Counted from the first letter of the stretch, positions 38,671 through 50,582 are shown. The stretch is DNA of 64,000 bases from Anagrus nilaparvatae (GCA_022575985.1 JAKSXM010000272.1:29653501-29717500), one strand, 5' to 3'. Notes: generated from the sequence alone by a model not told the origin. Translations and numbers: made by a program.

Positions 38671-40276
38671 AAATCATGACTTCATCGCTGAAAGAATCAA
38701 AAATAAAAAAAGTTCCCGACCAAGGTTTTCATGCAAATATCTGGAAGTCCTGGATTCGGATTGGATTTTGCTTGTTACCTTACAAAATTTAAAAAATGAA
38801 TTCTTGTATAATTTGCAAAAATTAACAAAAAAAAAAAAAAAAAAACTGCGTCAAAATAATTAAATCGCATGCAATATGAAGAAAAGTTAAATTAAAAAAG
38901 AATAATTAAGTCTCGGCGTTTTTAATTAAAAAGTACACAAAGTAAAATAAAATTATAGGCTCTTCGTGTGTAATTAGAAGATGCATTAATTTAATATTTC
39001 ATAACTTTTGAAAATTGCAAGTTTGAGAAAAAATTTGAAAGAAAGTATTATCATTTAGGATTTATAATTGTATCATTTTCTGATGTAAGAATTCTCAGCT
39101 TGAAACAGTTAATTAAACTTACTTTTTTTTAATTTCTCGAGAGAAAATAGATACCTCTGTGAATATAAAATATAGGAAGTTCAATAAAAATTTCTATAAT
39201 TACAAGCATGAATTTCAGTTTCGAGTAACAATAAACGTCTGTATTTTTCTTAGTGTAATTTTATTTCTTTGTTTATTTTTAATATAAAATTTTTCTTCGT
39301 TTAATCTTTTAATTTAATAATTTTTTGATGAAAAATTAAAGGAAGTTTTTTTTAAATATTATGTTATTTATAATTGAACGTATTATATCGATAAAGTGAA
39401 ATTTTAATTATAAACTTCCGTTGTGTAATGAAAGAGTAATTACTTTAAAATTTTTTTATAATTTTAACACTTGAAAATTAACTATTGATAGATAATGTAA
39501 AGAAAGTTTTTCTTTATTTATTTTTAATGAAAATTTTACATATTATGCATTTATAACTTCATCAATAATACAACTTGTCATTTTTATATGTCATGTGTTA
39601 TATGGGCAAAAATTTATTTTCTTTACATTATTTTACAAATAAAAGTTGAGAAATTTTATACTCAGGGTATAGACTTCACTAATTTGTTTACAGATATTTT
39701 AATAATTCCTTATATGTTCCGAACTAAGATGAAAATCGTTGCTTCAGTCGAAATGCTACCAAGTCAAATTAAAAATGGTCCGATCTCCTGTAGGACCCAA
39801 AAAAGCCTGGAAATTTGAATTGGCAAAGTATTTTTTTAAAGTATTATTTTTTCAAAATATCCAAAATAATTAAGCTTTCTACCCATATAAATTCTAAAAC
39901 TTTTTAAATATAAAACTAACAACATGAATCTACGTTAAATAATACAAGTGAATGTTCAATAAATAAATAAAAAAACACTATACATCTGATATTTATTTAA
40001 AAATTTACTTGACAAAGTATTATGTACATTTAAATTTTCATGTAATTCAACTATTCAAATAATAGATTTTAACATTTACTTTGCTTATTATTATTATTAT
40101 AATAGCTAAAATAATATTTCTTTTGGAATATATACTTTTGTTGGTTTTAATGGGATACAATATCGAGTACAATATCGAGAATTTAAAAATTTTCTACAAA
40201 TCCCATGAGATTCAATAATTTCATTTAAATATATATCTTAAATATACTAAAAATTTTCTGATATATAGCTAACCTG
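38671..40276. other. AT-rich DNA without recognised genes
   Basis: Contains a short A-run at about 38827-38845. The open frame near 39588 shows no family features. Nothing else is supported. Confidence 0.45.
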
Positions 40277-40480
40277 TAAGGGGCATTCATAAAGGATGTC
40301 ACGCTCTTTGGGTACGGGGGGGGGGGTTAAGAAATTGTGACAGATTGGGACAGACGGAAGGTAATGGTTATAGAATGTTGGATGTCACAAAATTAAAACA
40401 TTTTTGAGCAAAAAAAAATAATAAATAATAATATTATAAAAATAAAAATAATAAATTTTTTTCATCCTATCCTATATATA

Positions 40481-41100
40481 TGGGTGGTTCCAGTACTTTT
40501 CGTACAGATTAGGGCGCACTCATGTCACCGATTGAGCTTAAATTTTAGGGAATAGTTTGGAGTAACAAAAAAGTCACCCTACCAAAATTTTAGCCCTCTA
40601 GCACCTCATGGGGCCGAAATATGGCCGTTTAAAGGTCCAAAAATAGCCTAATTTAGCCCTTTTTTAAAATTACGCCATTCTCTTAAATTTACTTCAAATT
40701 TCATCTTACTGGTTGCATTTTAACTGCTAAAGAGTCTGCATTTTGTAAAAAAATTTTTAGCCAATTCCATGGAGTCAACTTTTTTTGGCATTGATAAACG
40801 TAAAATGAATTTTATTAAAAAAGCTGATTTTCAAAATAATACCGTGGCTTAAGATCCACCCAAAAATACTTCTGGTTGGCTGCATTTTTTTCTTCGACTC
40901 AAGACCTTTCAAATGCAACCCTAAAATTTAAAATCGGTGGATTTAAACCGGAGATATTTTGATTTTAGTGGCGTCTGTTTTTGAAAAATGCGTTTTTTTT
41001 TACATTTTTCACCACCTGGCATTTTTTTCTAAGTGCTTTAAAATGTCTGAAACTTGTCTGAGTGCGCCCTAATCTATACGAAAAGTACTGGAACCACCCA
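40481..41100. mobile_element. 620-bp MITE nested in the larger TIR element
   Basis: Left end TGGGTGGTTCCAGTACTTTT and right end AAAAGTACTGGAACCACCCA, continuing through a shared ATTAGGGCGCACTCA word. Flanked on both sides by TATATA, consistent with a TA target. The interior is non-coding. Confidence 0.85.
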
Positions 41101-41314
41101 TATATATATAAATCTTTAATTTTGTATGATTGTTTGTCCGAAATGGATAAACTAGAGCGTGATAGAAGTTAGAGACGTGGGGTTTACGGCGAAAGATGGC
41201 AAAAATTAAGGGTCAAAACATGGGCTAGGTTTTGTTTGGATTGATAACGACAAGAAATTTTTATGTTGAAAAAGCTGGATTTCCAAGGAAAAAATGTTTA
41301 TCAAATTTTTAAAA

Positions 41315-42610
41315 AACTGAAAACTTTTGTTCTCGTCAGGAACCAGAAAAAACTTCAAAAATTGCCCTCTATTCTCGTCAGGAACAGAAAAAAAATGCAA
41401 AAACTGCCCTCGGTTCTCGTCAGGAACCAGAAAAAACTTCAAAAATTGCCCTCTATTCTCGCCAGGAACGGAAAAAAAATGCAAAAATTGCCCTCTGTTC
41501 TTGTCAGGAACGGAAAAAAATGACAAAAATGGCTTCCATTCTCGTCAGGAACGGAAAAAAAATACAAAAATTGCCCTCTATTCTCGTCAGGAACCGAAAA
41601 AAAATGCAAAAACTGCCCTCGGTTCTCGTCAGGAACCAGAAAAAACTTCAAAAATTGCCCTCTATTCTCGCCAGGAACGGAAAAAAAGGAAAAATTGCCC
41701 TTTATTCTCGTCAGGAACGGAATAAAAATGCGAAAATTGCCCTCTGTTCTTGTCAGGAACGGAAAAAAAATTCAAAAATTGCCCTCTGTTCTCGCCAGGA
41801 GCCAGAAAAAACTTCAAAAATTGCCCTCTATTCTCGCCAGGAACGGAAAAAAATGCTAAAATTGCACTATATTCTTGTCAGGAACCATAAGAAAATTGAA
41901 AAATTGCCCTTTATTCTCGTCAGGAACGGGAAGAAAATGAAAAAACTTCCCTCTGTTCTCGTCAGGAACCAGAAAAAACTTCAAAAATTGCCTTCTATTC
42001 TCGACAGGAACGGAAAAAAAATGCAAAAACTGCCCTCGGTTCTCGTCAGGAACCAGAAAAAACTTCAAAAATTGCCTTCTATTCTCGACAGGAACCAAAA
42101 AAAAAATGGAAAAATTGCCCTTTATTCTGGTCAGGAACGGAAAAAAAAATGCAAAAATTGCCCTCGGTTCTCGTCAGGAACCAGAAAAACTTCAAAAATT
42201 GCCCTCTATTCTCGTCAGGAACGGGAAAAAATGAAAAAATTTCCTTCTATTCTTGTCAGGAACCATAAAAAAATGCAAAAATTGTCCTCTATTCTCGTCA
42301 GAAACGAAATAAAATGCCAAAAATGGCCTCTATTTTCGTCAGGAACGGAAAAAAAATGCAAAAACTGCCTTCAGTTCTCGTCAGGAACGAAAAAAAAATG
42401 CAAAAATTGCCCTCGGTTCTCGTCAGGAACCTGAAAAGATTTCAAAAATTGCCCTATATTTTCGTCAGGAATCAGAAAAAACTTCAAAAATTGTCCTCTC
42501 TTCTCGCCAGGAGCGGAATAAAATGCCAAAATCGCCCTCTGTTATCGACAGGAACCCAAAAAAAATGCAAAAAGTGCCTTCTGTTCTAATCAGAAACAAG
42601 ATAAAAATGC
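41315..42610. repeat. 42-bp minisatellite, about 30 copies
   Basis: Tandem units of the form CTCGTCAGGAAC + (CAGAAAAAACTTC or GGAAAAAAAATGC) + AAAAATTGCCCTCTATT, mostly 42 bp, in two main variants that often alternate. Because 42 is divisible by three and the unit lacks stops in several frames, long open frames exist on both strands. The longest, at 41520-42434 plus, encodes repeats such as PSVLVRNQKKLQKL; the minus strand encodes GQFLKFFLVPDENR. Small indels shift frame between units. No start context, introns or known domain; I treat it as a repeat, not a gene. Confidence 0.93.
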
Positions 42611-43250
42611 AAAACTGCACTAGACAGATACAAGACAGATACTGCGTCCAAAAAGAAAAAAAAGTTTGTTGTTTTTTGTATTTTTAGACGACAAAAATGT
42701 TGAGAAGAAAATTTTCAAAAAATATATTATAATATTCAAGATATCGAGTAAAAACGATACTTCTAGATATTAGTACCTTTATGAATAAAATGAGGTATTA
42801 CTTCCAAAATAAAAAAAAAAAGTATCTCGAGATGTTTTGGTAAAAAAAACGTGCTTATATTTGTCAAAAAATCAAAATTTTACCTAAAACAATAAAATTA
42901 AATATTTTACCTAAACATAAAATTCCCAATTAGATACTCTTAAGTTATACAGGTATTATGCAAAATAAAATTAAAAAATGCATAGATATTTCTTACAAAT
43001 CAATAAAAAAAAACAGAATAGAATTTTTCAATTTATAAAATTAAATTAATTTTTTCAAAAAAAAATTATTTTAACAAATATGAGGGGGGCAAAATTTGTA
43101 TTGTGACATCCTTTTTGGGGGAGTGGTTGTATCTTTGTGACTAGGGGGAAGGAGGTTAGCAAAAATTTTTTAAATTTGCGTGACATCCTTTATGAATGAC
43201 CCTAAGGGCTTTTAATAAATTGATATAACTATTTATAATATAAAATCCCT

Positions 43251-43419
43251 TTATTGAAAGACTATGGAGATATGAAGTTGCTTCTATTTTCTTTTTTACA
43301 AATTTGGGAGAAGGATATTTCTATAGATCTTAAAGATCCATTTTCGCCCAGCTAGTTTTTTGTATCCAAAAGACCTTTATCCCTTAAAGTTTAACTTCAT
43401 CTATGTCTTTCAAGAATAA
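43251..43419. mobile_element. Possible 170-bp MITE
   Basis: TTGAAAGACTATGGAGATAT followed by GAAGTT at the left is matched in inverse by AACTTCATCTATGTCTTTCA at the right, imperfectly. No target duplication was resolved. Confidence 0.45.
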
Positions 43420-44660
43420 AAGATAGTAAAAAATAAAATTAATAAAATAACGAGGTAAAATTGATAAATATTGTAATAAAATATTTAAAAACAGATTCTG
43501 ATAACCTAAATTTCAAACGAAATCATAAAAAAAGCAATAATTCAAAATCATATAACATGTTTTTAAAAAATTAATTAAAATATTTGAATAATATTTATAT
43601 TTTATTGTTATTTAAATATAATAAGAAGTTATTGTCTAAAATATATTTTTGACAGATAGAAAGTTAAAGTAAAAAGATTGACGTTTTAAATTCAGGATCA
43701 GGAAGTAATTGTTAATACCTGTAATATAGATGATACAAATCAGATGATCGTTTTAAAAAACTAAGTAATCTTACATGCGATTTTAAATTTAAGATAACAA
43801 AACAAATATCATTATCAACTTTCTAATTTTTATTTATATGTTAATAATTGAAAATTTAAATTTAAATTTATTTTTTTGATAAACCTGTCAAAAACTATAG
43901 CCTAATTAAAATTTACCAAAAATTAACATATACCAAAAAAAATAAAATTTTCTATATTTATAATCTAATAAAAATGATGAAAAATAAAAAATTAAACTTT
44001 CTCGATAGATACATCAATATAAATATAGACACCTTGTGTGTAGTTATATCTCATTGTGTTTATCGTGAAATAATAATAATTTTTGAATTCAAGATATAAG
44101 AACGTGGTAAAATTCTCATCATGCAAATTAGTATATAATTTTATTTTTTTATTATTCCTCGATTGATGATGATAGATCTTCTACTAAACATAATATTTAT
44201 TTTATATTATAAGCACAATAATAACAACAACAAATCATTAAATAGGCTAATCATGATTTTTCGTTATGACTTTCTATTTCGATATTTTCTTTAGACTATT
44301 CAAGCTTTGTTGTAGAACTGTACTTTATAATATTCAAATTTTTTCTTAAAAATTTTGAATAAAAACGCATTCCAACCTACATTAGCTATTTGCTGAGACT
44401 GTTTCAATTTAGTCTAAAACAAGTAAAAATGAGCAATTAGACATTTTTAAACAAACTACGGTTTTAAGCTTTGAGCAATTTTTCTGTGGAACTTGAAAAT
44501 AATACTTTCAACAGTGTCGGATTTGGGCTTGCGGAGGCCTGATAGGCACTCGGTATTAAAAAATGTTGGTAGGAGCCCTTTTAAATGGTTCAATTTGTGT
44601 GGGTTGCCTAAATTCCATACATGATAAATCTGGAAGTGACTTCAAAATTCATAATATTTA
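43420..44660. other. AT-rich DNA; possible hAT-type end near 44514
   Basis: Mostly non-coding. CAGTGTCGGATTTGGGC at about 44514, followed by a GC-richer stretch, looks like the first bases of an hAT element, but no inverted partner was found. Nothing else supported. Confidence 0.3.
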
Positions 44661-44666
44661 AATATT

Positions 44667-45430
44667 TACACTGGAAAAAATCCAGTTGCTACAATCGGAA
44701 TTTTGGTTGTGGAAAATTGATTTCTTTTTTTTATTTATTTAAACTATTCCAAATCACGCATATTTCAAGGTTTAAAAAAATTATTCCCGATAAAAATTTT
44801 TAATTTTTTGAAGTTTCTATTCCATTTGCAGTAGTTTAAACAAAATAAAAATCCCGAGCAATAATGAAGATTTGGAAAGTTCCGGGCAGGATATGACCCG
44901 GGCCCGGAAATAGCCAGCAACTGGACAGGATTCTGTTTATAAATTTCCGGTATTTCATTTCCGCTCGCGGGTCCTTTTGTTACTACTACACTGAAAAAAA
45001 TCTGTTTGTTGCTACACTGAAAAAAAAATCCGCTTGCGGCAAGCGGAATTTTTTTTCTCGTCAAACGATTGCAAATGACTTGAAACGTAAAGAAAATTAA
45101 AAAAAAATTTTTTCTTGCTTACTTGGGATATGCGTATTTCGGTATGACGAGATTTGAGAAAATTTTGGAAAAAGAAAAGAAAAAATGTTTTTTTTAAATT
45201 TTCTTTACGTTTCAAGTCATTTGCAATTGTTTGCAAAGAAAAAAAAATTCCGCTTGCCACAAGCGGAATTCCGCTAGCCGCAAGCGGAATAATTCCGCTT
45301 GCGGCAAGCGGATTTTTTTTTCAGTGTAGTGGAAAATCTGCTTATGTCAAATTGAATCCCACTTGCTACAATTGGATTTTTTTTTCGGAGTAGATTTCCC
45401 ATTTGTTGTAACCCAAATTTTCTAGTTGTG
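44667..45430. mobile_element. Nest of related short TIR elements (CACTGAAA family)
   Basis: The core copy at 45015-45326 is bounded by TA and has ends CACTGAAAAAAAAATCCGC and GCGGATTTTTTTTTCAGTG, with internal palindromic words CCGCTTGCGGCAAGCGG. Its arms (for example AATGACTTGAAACGTAAAG) are inverted copies of each other. Degenerate copies of the same ends flank it at about 44667, 44992, 45380 and 45440, suggesting repeated insertion of one family into itself. Confidence 0.75.
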
Positions 45431-45594
45431 GTAACTGGAATTTTTCTCTTGATGTTAGAAAAATTTCTCACTTAATGAATAATAAATAAATAATAGCTAA
45501 TATAAAAATTTGATCAGGGAAATAAATATAAGCTATATTTCTATTTAAATCATGCATGTTCATAATATCATAAACAAAGTTAGGAAATATCACA

Positions 45595-45755
45595 TACATG
45601 GATTTTTTTTCCATATCCATATTCCATATTTTTTCATATATGAAATCCAAATATGATCATTTTTTTACCATATTAATATGAGCGTCATAACATGGATTCC
45701 ATATATGAAAAAATATAAAATATAAAAAAATTCCATATCCGTCATATTTGCCAAA
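45595..45755. repeat. Imperfect inverted repeat of CCATAT words
   Basis: The segment around CATATTTTTTCATATATGAA is mirrored by TTCCATATATGAAAAAATAT on the right. Degenerate, AT-rich, without a clear target duplication. Confidence 0.45.
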
Positions 45756-46696
45756 CTGATCATAAATTAAATTTTAAATTTTTATTATAAAATATTATTG
45801 TATAATATTTTAACAACTTTCAAAATTTTCGGAAAAACACTCTCGGAAAGTTTCAGAAGTGCATTGAACCAAACCCAACCCTTATAATTATGTTTGTCCA
45901 AATTAGCCTTGTCTGTAAAATTAAATTTCTACCCACTGAAAAGAATTTTCATTTGTAAAACCAAATCGAGGTCAATTATAATTCCGAAAAATAACTAGTC
46001 CTTATTCACAAAGTAAATTTTTGCAATAAGCCTTCAATATAAAAAATTTGATTAAAAATCTCGAATCAATTAAATAACATTTTAAAATTCCAAATACATC
46101 TAGCAGTTAAAGAAAATAAATTTATCATTGGAAAATCTTAATCACGCTCTTCTTTTTATGTTTATAATTTAATTTTTTGAAATACCTTTATAAGATAGAG
46201 ATCGTCTCTTTATTTATTTATATATAATTATGAGATTCATTTTATTTGAAAAATGAAGGCATTTGCAGTATTGCAACAAACAAACATTAAACTATCATTT
46301 TAATTATATTTTTTTTTTTTCATTTCAATTTATAATTAAACTTGAATTATTCAAACAAACAAAAAAACGTTTTTTTGCACGTTTTTTTATTTTACCTTAA
46401 TATTGTGAAATTAAAAAGTTTATTTTTATATAAACAAAGTCAAAAAGTATTAAATTACCAGTGAATGAAATAACAATTTGTATAGGAGAGCAAAAAAAAA
46501 GTTACTTATATGAGATTATTTTAAATTAACAATGACAAATCGTAAAAAAATAAATTCATTTCTTAATTTTGTTTTTATATAAAACTGCTTTTTTACTTTC
46601 CATTTCTCATACATTATTATACTTCAATGTTTTATGTCATTAAGAGAAAATAAAAATGTCTTAATGTCTTATTTTTTTTCTTTAATTGATACTCAC
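45756..46696. other. AT-rich DNA downstream of the exon at 46697
   Basis: If the exon at 46697-46815 is real, this is its first intron. I found no downstream coding exon in it. Confidence 0.35.
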
Positions 46697-46815
46697 CTTC
46701 TGTAGAAAAATTTGTTGGTCGTGGGTTCTGGACAAAGTATTTCACTTCCGGTCACAAATTTTGAAATTTTGACTCCAAATATTGAAAAAGAATTTCTTTT
46801 TACACGGGAAAACAT
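46697..46815 (-). CDS. Possible first exon of a mitochondrially targeted protein
   Basis: On the minus strand an ATG (46813-46815) opens 39 codons ending at a strong donor, GAAG|GTGAGT, in phase 2. The N-terminus MFSRVKRNSFSIFGVKISK is rich in Arg, Lys, Ser and Phe without acidic residues, as in mitochondrial presequences. It is followed by SEILCPEPTTNKFFYR. I do not recognise the family and did not find exon 2. The composition and donor make a gene start plausible; chance is possible. Confidence 0.38.
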
Positions 46816-48129
46816 CTTTGTCTAAAATAATTTCTCATTTTTTATAAGTTTTTCTAACTTGGGAAAATATGGGATATAATAATCCAGCCCCGAAACCATG
46901 GTACTTTTGAACAGTATGATTTTTTTGGAAGTTTTTTCTATCAGTCCAATTTTATTATATAATTTAGTTTAGAGATTTAAACTCGGCTTTAAAATAATTG
47001 ATCGTAATTTTTAAAACTATGGAAAAATCCAAAAATGAAATTAAAAGTAAAACCATAAAATTTTATATTATTTTATTTTATTTCATAAAAAATAAAAAAT
47101 GTCTATAAATTTTATAAAGAAAGTATACATTTTATCAAACATGTTAAAAGTACAAGAAATTACTTGTGTTTTTTTTATAAATAAAAATTTACACAATAGG
47201 AACTTTCCTTCGATGTGTTTTTGATATCAGCAGACATTGTAAAAAAAAAAGAATGATTACAGTGAAGAAAAACATTGAAAGGTATAAAACTATTGATAGA
47301 ATGTTCCTTCTCCTTTTTTAATGATGATTGAAGAGATCGAAGACTTTGATTGTAAGTGAAATTGTTTATTTGCCAGACTATAATCTTGCATAGACAACTT
47401 ATATGAAAATGCTTTTAACTAAAAATGAAAATTTCTTTTAAACTTTAATTTCATGCGATTAGGAAGTTTGTTTTTTTTTATTAATATTGCTAATATGCTC
47501 AGAGAATATTAAAATGAATTTTAGTGTATTTCAGGGAAATCAATGGTTGATTTTAGCCCTGATAATAAAAGTACGAAATTTTAAAAATTCTATTAATTTG
47601 CTAAATTTTTTAATACTTGCCTCGTACTCTTCAACATAATTAATTTAAATAAAATATTTTAACGCATGCAAATATTTATTAAAAATCATTAATTAAATTT
47701 CAATACATGATGTGAAATTTCTTTTAATTTTTTTTTTTTTAATTTTAATATAAAAAATAGCAAACGAACCATCACATCTTTTATTATTAATGATCTTACA
47801 ATAAAAAATTATAAAAATGTTAATTTTCTTTTTTTTCTTATTTTTACATGTATTGGTAAATTTCTAAAAAAAAATAAGTATTTATATTTAGAAATTTTAT
47901 ATTTTTTATTTTAATTATCTCGAAATGAAGAGTTATAAAAAATGTAAATAAACAAAAGAAGATAAGGTTGAATTGAATTGTAAAAAATTTTATTTTATTG
48001 TTTCTTAATGTATAATTTCACTTTATAATCAAAATGACAATTAAATGATATTTTTTTAATGCGATTGCATAATAGAAACTTTATGAATTTTATAAATTTT
48101 GAAATAGAAAATTTATTTACAAAAATTAA
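46816..48129. other. AT-rich DNA without recognised genes
   Basis: A plus-strand ATG at about 47321 opens MMIEEIEDFD before a GTAAGT, but nothing follows it; not called. Otherwise low-complexity sequence. Confidence 0.4.
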
Positions 48130-48136
48130 TTCATAG

Positions 48137-49018
48137 TTAAGGCGCCAACAACATTAAATGGATCCAAATTGAATTTGAGTAAAGTAGATCCACCCCAGCT
48201 AATCCTGCATTTTTTTTATCCCTAAAAACGATTTTGCATGTTTCAATCATTTTTCGATGGCCAATGACACCGGAATTGTCCAAACTTCGTATCCAGTAGG
48301 TATAGCAAGATGTTTGTATAGTTCGATAGTCCATAAGGTTTGGATATTCTGCCCTTGGATATCAAATAGTCTTGGCAGCACCCTCCCTATTATACCTTTC
48401 AGGTGTAAAATAGTACATTTGCTAGGCTTCAGTTGAATTTAGTAGCATATGTATTCCCTTTATCAAGTCATACAGTAATGCCATACGTCCGCATAGTTTA
48501 AATTGGTTACCTTTTGATTCTATAAACTATAATCTTGATCTGTTCTTTGGACGGACCTCAAAACAGATTCAAGGGTTAGATCAAAAATGTATGGAACTCA
48601 ATTGACATCCATACTTGACCCCCGAGAGGATACGTACAGGCTCATTATATTCTTTGGCAGTCCTGACTTGGATTGTTAAGTCTGTGTACAATGATTTTAT
48701 TATGCGACGTATCTTTTTTGGTAATCCATGGGCGTCAAGGACTTTATGAATTGAGTCGTGGGAAACGGATGGAAAAGCGTTTGATAAGCCCAACCATGGT
48801 AAAGCGACCTACTTTTTGCTTTTTTGCGCATTAAGAATAGACTCCTGCATCATGAAATTGTGCTCAAAGCAACCTTCGTAATTCAGTAAGCCTTTCAGGA
48901 AGCCCTGTGATCTACTGAGTTGTTCATTTTTAACTGTCTAAGAAGTAATCCTGTCTACTAGAATAACTGCGTATAGCTTCAGGGCGATGTTTCCCATGGC
49001 TATTGGCCTCCAGTCCAA
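48137..49018 (-). pseudogene. Degenerate non-LTR retrotransposon reverse transcriptase
   Basis: The minus strand reads WRPIAMGNIALKLYAVIL, then a stop, QGFLKGLLNYEGCFEHNF, a stop, WLGLSNAFPSVSHDSIHKVL, LDAHGLPKKIRRIIKSLY, GVKYGCQLSS and, after a frameshift, FDLTLESVLRSV. These correspond to RT motifs 0-4 of non-LTR elements of the R2-like type (WRPI..., Q.GF....GC.EHNF, W.DL.NAFGSV.H, GV.QGCPLSP.LF). The catalytic-region Asp of the first motif is Gly here, and QGCPLSP is altered. The segment 48137-48334 (TSCYTYWIRSL...) may be more of the same element but is not recognisable. Confidence 0.78.
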
Positions 49019-49184
49019 GATGCTATTTTTGTCACATCACAGTTCCTGATGTTGTACTAAATTTCACCGAAACCAGCAATATTTGTCTAAAATTTTGATA
49101 TTTTACGAATTGTTCAAAACTAGCTATTGCGAATTGGATTAAGCTTTCAAAATTGGTTTTTAAAATTCTTGGATGTATTTAACA

Positions 49185-49325
49185 CAACCCTCAACCAACT
49201 AAAAACTCCACAAGGAATTGTAAAGAGTTGCAACGGAGTTGCACATTTTTTGCAAAAAAAAAATAGCAAAAGTCTTTCAACTCATTTTACAACTCCATGA
49301 AGAGTTTTCAGTTGGATGAAGGTTG
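49185..49325. mobile_element. 141-bp MITE
   Basis: The left end CAACCCTCAACCAACTAAAA and the right end (inverted, CAACCTTCATCCAACTGAAA) match with few differences, and inner words GAGTTGCA/CAACTC also pair. No target duplication was resolved. Confidence 0.6.
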
Positions 49326-49608
49326 ATTTAAAATTGTTTGCGCCTCGATTGTCATTGAAGAAAAATTTTCAAGATATAATTCACAGCTCTTTTTAATTAA
49401 TTTAAACTTTGTATTTTAAAATATTTTTTTTCCAAGGAGATTAACACAGTGTAGACATCTTTTTAGTCTGTTTCAGGTTGAAATTCGCTAAAAATATTTT
49501 AAGCCAGTACTCTGTCGTTCCTAATCTATTTTTTTTCCAAAAGCTAATAAAAATAATTTGTAAATTTAGTCACAAGGACGCAGGGCGCATATTAAATTTT
49601 TCTTGTAC

Positions 49609-50582
49609 TTAATTGATGTATTTACAGACCTTATCGATTGCATTCTGAAAAATAAAGAAAAATATTAATTTAAATAATCAAATCTAAAACGTATATCGTG
49701 TTATTTATTATTTTGTAGGAGTGATAACTGTGAATAGTTTTCTTTTAAAGAAATGCCTAGCTTACTCTATAAAATATTTTCTAGTTTGCCTAAATCTTTA
49801 AAATTTATTTATAAAGAATAAGTTTCTTAGCTGGATAGGCATTTCATTAAAATCGTTGTAAATAGACATTTTAGCGTTCGCTTTCTCCAGACAACAAGTG
49901 TTTGTGTTTTAGCTGTTGCTGATTTTTACTAGAATTTTACGTTTGTTACTTTAGCCATTTACGAGCAGCAAACTAACGGAAGTATTTTTGAAATGGACCT
50001 GAAAAATCTTTGCTCTTAAGAACCTAAAGTAATAAACTTAATATTTCTGCAAGACTCGGCAACAACCAAGACACAAGCCGTCTATTTTAATTTTTTTGCT
50101 AATACAATCACAGTGTTTTCCCTTTACAATATAAATTAAAAAAATTTTATTTACCGAAATTGTTTCGTAAAGATAACTGTCAACAGAAGCTTTATTATCT
50201 TTATACTGTTTACATAAATATTTAGCAAGAGACTGAAATTTTAAAAATATTTATTATCAAATAAATACACTGTAAAATTAAGTTGTTTGAACTTTAAAGC
50301 ATACGTGCTAAAATAATTATTAACCCAAGGTTTACTTTGGGGTGAAATTGATTTATTTTTACAAATCCTTCAATGTTCTAACAACTGTTTCAAATGATTT
50401 TTTCTTACGTATGCTGGAGGAATACTTTCTATGATGGTCGAAACATCTCTTTTATGACGCCGATGAAGAAGTGAATCATTTGGTACATTATTCTCATCAT
50501 CTTCTTTTGTTAATAATGGAAAGCAGTTTATACTATTGATGACGACAATAGTAATGAAAATATAAAAAATTATCTTTTGCAT
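49609..50582 (-). CDS. Secreted peptide precursor A (3 exons, 95 aa)
   Basis: Minus-strand exons 50409-50582, 50155-50232 and 49609-49644, all phase 0. The donors are TAC|GTAAGA and TCG|GTAAAT; the acceptors are AAATTTCAG and TTTTTCAG. Exon 1 can also be read on for 12 codons to a stop, but the GTAAGA donor and two in-frame downstream exons make splicing the better model. Residues 1-20 are a signal peptide (MQKIIFYIFITIVVINSINC), followed by an acidic propeptide (KEDDENN), a basic processing site RRHKR (41-45), and a 50-residue mature part with Cys65 and Cys91 (YLCKQY...KVCKYIN). Secreted, function unknown; neuropeptide, venom peptide and other secreted factors are all possible. It shares signal ending and intron layout with gene B at 55022. 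AATAAA occurs inside intron 1 (about 50352-50357) and would serve the read-through form. Confidence 0.68.

Larger units (their letters stand above)
40280..43202. mobile_element. 2.9-kb TIR element with TAA target duplication (Harbinger-like) containing a minisatellite
   Basis: The left end GGGGCATTCATAAAGG and the inverted right end CCTTTATGAATGACCC form terminal repeats that extend through GATGTCACGC. TAA is duplicated outside (40277-40279 and 43203-43205). A 3-bp TWA duplication with G-rich ends fits PIF/Harbinger elements; no transposase is present, so the class is inferred. Sub-terminal copies of the GATGTCAC word occur at about 40382 and 43104. Inside are a smaller TIR element (40481-41100) and a 42-bp tandem array (about 41315-42610). 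Confidence 0.75.

Noticed and set aside
41520..42434. 304-codon open frame
   Set aside because: It is a stop-free reading of the 42-bp minisatellite, matched by equally open frames on the opposite strand; no gene signals.
44765..45471. Several overlapping open frames
   Set aside because: All lie in the nested CACTGAAA MITEs and translate their inverted repeats.
47321..47352. Plus-strand first exon MMIEEIEDFD before GTAAGT
   Set aside because: Too short and without a downstream exon; probably chance.
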